From positions 1 through 64,000 of the forward strand of contig JAAEZQ010000006.1 of NCBI GenBank assembly GCA_018222805.1: a stretch of DNA of 64,000 nt, written 5' to 3'. The notes under the pieces are model-generated. The model ran no database searches. It was not told where the DNA came from and was given only the letters and a program-made list of their open reading frames with translations. Below, one piece after another: positions 62,808-64,000 of the stretch (its first letter is position 1; each line of letters begins with the position of its first letter). Position numbers and translations under genes: made by a program. The stretch comes from Vibrionaceae bacterium. GTDB taxonomy: Bacteria; Pseudomonadota; Gammaproteobacteria; Enterobacterales; Vibrionaceae.

Positions 62808-63656
62808 ATGAAATTAGACAATGTGGTTATCGTTCTGGGTAAGCGCCTCGTTAAGAGCAAGCTTAGCCCAGAAGGTGTTTCTAGGGTGAGAGCATTAGTG
62901 AGTGCGCTCGGGCCACTGTCTATGGAAAATACGGCAATCTTATTTTGCGGAGGCAAGACCCAAGGGCAAGACATTGCTGAGGCGGACGCCATGTTCAGCT
63001 ATTTCCAGACATTCAATAAAGGTCGTTCACGACCATTCCCGGAAAGTCAGATTCTGATTGAAAATCGTTCTTTAAATACCATCCAGAACATGAATAATGC
63101 AGCGGAGGAATTAGTCAATAGCGGTTTATTTCAAGCTAGAAAGCATCTCCAACCACCGATTAAAGTGACGCTCGTTTCTAACGATTATCATCTGGAACGA
63201 ATTTTAGAGATTCAAACGTTAATGGATGAACAGGGCTTACTGAGCGTGCTCAAAGCTCGTTGTGCGAAGATGGGATTGGAGCTCAGTATCCCATTAGAGA
63301 TGGATAAACACATCAGCGTACCATACCCTCATCAGGGGACGTCGGCTGAAGCATTCTTACTGCTTGATGAGCTGACAACCTATCGTGTCTATTTAGAAGG
63401 TGCTGTTCGCGGGGTATTTACACGAGACCTAGCCTCTGTAAGAGCCAAGCCATTACGTATTGCTCAAACGGCGATAGAAAAACTAGAGGTGCTCCCGTTA
63501 GGTAATGAATCCCTAAAAAACATTCAGGAAATAAAAAAGGCCGTCGCAATGACAGCCTTAGATGATAATTTGATCGCACTGCGGCGATCTTTAGGTATCT
63601 TACACCCGCTATTAACCGTGATGAACCGAGTTATCGATCCTGAGTCTGCACTTTAA
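62808..63656 (+). CDS. DUF218/YdcF-family protein
   Basis: A 282-residue cytoplasmic protein with the DUF218 pattern: VVIVLGKRLVKSKLSPEGVSRV at the start, ILFCGGKTQGQDIAEADAM, the ENRSLNTIQN block and VTLVSNDYHLERI. DUF218 proteins such as YdcF bind S-adenosylmethionine in a Rossmann-like fold; function is unknown. There is no membrane segment, unlike the SanA/ElyC branch. ATG 62808 has a weak binding site, but MKLDNVVIVLG is the expected start; a frame to 62769 exists. The 3' end overlaps the convergent gene by 26 bases. Confidence 0.75.
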   Translation: MKLDNVVIVLGKRLVKSKLSPEGVSRVRALVSALGPLSMENTAILFCGGKTQGQDIAEADAMFSYFQTFNKGRSRPFPESQILIENRSLNTIQNMNNAAEELVNSGLFQARKHLQPPIKVTLVSNDYHLERILEIQTLMDEQGLLSVLKARCAKMGLELSIPLEMDKHISVPYPHQGTSAEAFLLLDELTTYRVYLEGAVRGVFTRDLASVRAKPLRIAQTAIEKLEVLPLGNESLKNIQEIKKAVAMTALDDNLIALRRSLGILHPLLTVMNRVIDPESAL

Positions 63657-63996
63657 GTTCACGACGGGTGCGGAACGCACTTAGGGCAATCAAGCTGTAG
63701 CACAGTAGCTCAATTCCTTCTTCAGAGATATTTTTAACGTCGCGAATGTAGCTTTCATCCATAACATGGCGCCAAAAACTGCCCATTCCGTAAAGGCGTG
63801 AAAAAACCAGCAGTAGCACAACCGAGCCGATTAATAGCTTCATATGTGGATTTTGTAGGATTCTCGCCATTTCATTCACGGTGCCTTTACCGCCTTGATA
63901 TGCTCTAGCACAGGCTAAAGCAGTAATGGTTAGCGCAGGGTATACCCAAGAACCATGATGAATCATATCCATCCAGTAATCCATTTCACGAATCAT
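63631..63996 (-). CDS. Small membrane protein of unknown function, possibly truncated
   Basis: A 121-residue frame with two or three hydrophobic segments (about 15-30, 52-68 and 98-112) and a charged tail. I do not recognise it. ATG 63996 is four bases from the window edge, so the true start may lie outside. Its 3' end overlaps the DUF218 gene by 26 bases in convergent orientation, which is unusual but possible. Confidence 0.6.
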   Translation of the reverse strand: MIREMDYWMDMIHHGSWVYPALTITALACARAYQGGKGTVNEMARILQNPHMKLLIGSVVLLLVFSRLYGMGSFWRHVMDESYIRDVKNISEEGIELLCYSLIALSAFRTRRELKVQTQDR

Positions 63997-64000
63997 GAGT

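Noticed and set aside
1-64000. CRISPR arrays, insertion sequences, integron cassettes or prophage
   Set aside because: No regularly spaced repeats, transposase, integrase, attC-like site or phage structural gene was found on reading both strands.

Overview
The window reads as a piece of a Vibrio genome, most likely the second chromosome of a Harveyi-clade species (V. parahaemolyticus or a close relative). The evidence is gene content and order: a PeuRS/PeuA enterobactin-receptor locus fused to a TonB2 energy cluster with its DUF3450, TtpC and TPR partners, a Qrr quorum-sensing sRNA behind a sigma-54 promoter, a CsrB-type sRNA, YibL, DUF2913 and OmpA. This assignment rests on recognition, not on a database search.

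Layout. 1-5.5 kb: the end of an alpha/beta-hydrolase-like gene, yibL, ldhA, an L,D-transpeptidase, a glycerophosphodiesterase and an L-lactate-dehydrogenase-type enzyme. 5.6-14.9 kb: an iron island with a two-component system, a siderophore receptor, DUF3450, TtpC, ExbB2, ExbD2, TonB2 and a TPR protein. Fur-like boxes precede both the regulator and the receptor. 15-23.3 kb: a porin, a lipoprotein form of oligopeptidase B, EmrD and the speA-speB polyamine operon. 23.5-27.2 kb: an MBL-fold gene that has lost its HxHxDH motif, the RimB/RimK pair, a CsrB-family sRNA with 16 GGA motifs before its terminator and an upstream VarA/UvrY-type box, and yggL. 27.5-38.6 kb: a Tat-exported PhoX, two diguanylate cyclases, LhgO, DUF2913, tRNA-Leu(GAG), a CNT nucleoside transporter behind a structured leader, DUF3541 and AlkB.

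38.6-47.3 kb: a Qrr sRNA with two LuxO-type sites, an ScfR/RamB-like regulator divergent from a stand-alone malate-synthase-G-like domain, a third diguanylate cyclase, an iron-sulfur (6-4) photolyase with an SDR protein and a 50-residue DUF2256 protein, a periplasmic MsrA-MsrB fusion, an OsmC protein and an acetyltransferase. 47.3-53.6 kb: a 1.2-kb AT-rich stretch, then a beta-barrel gene and a 1372-residue lipoprotein metzincin. 53.7-64 kb: LysR, yjjG, a NUDIX gene without a normal start, DUF2541, a decayed phosphonate cluster with phnR still intact, an M14 carboxypeptidase, OmpA behind a perfect CRP site, L-serine dehydratase, a DUF218 protein and a partial membrane protein.

Themes. The window combines iron and TonB transport with post-transcriptional control: CsrB (CsrA sponge), Qrr (quorum sensing), RimK ribosome modification and three c-di-GMP synthases. 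No prophage, transposase, integron or CRISPR array was seen. The least explained items are the nupC leader, the malate-synthase-like domain with its 14-bp-phased repeats, and the beta-barrel plus metzincin pair.
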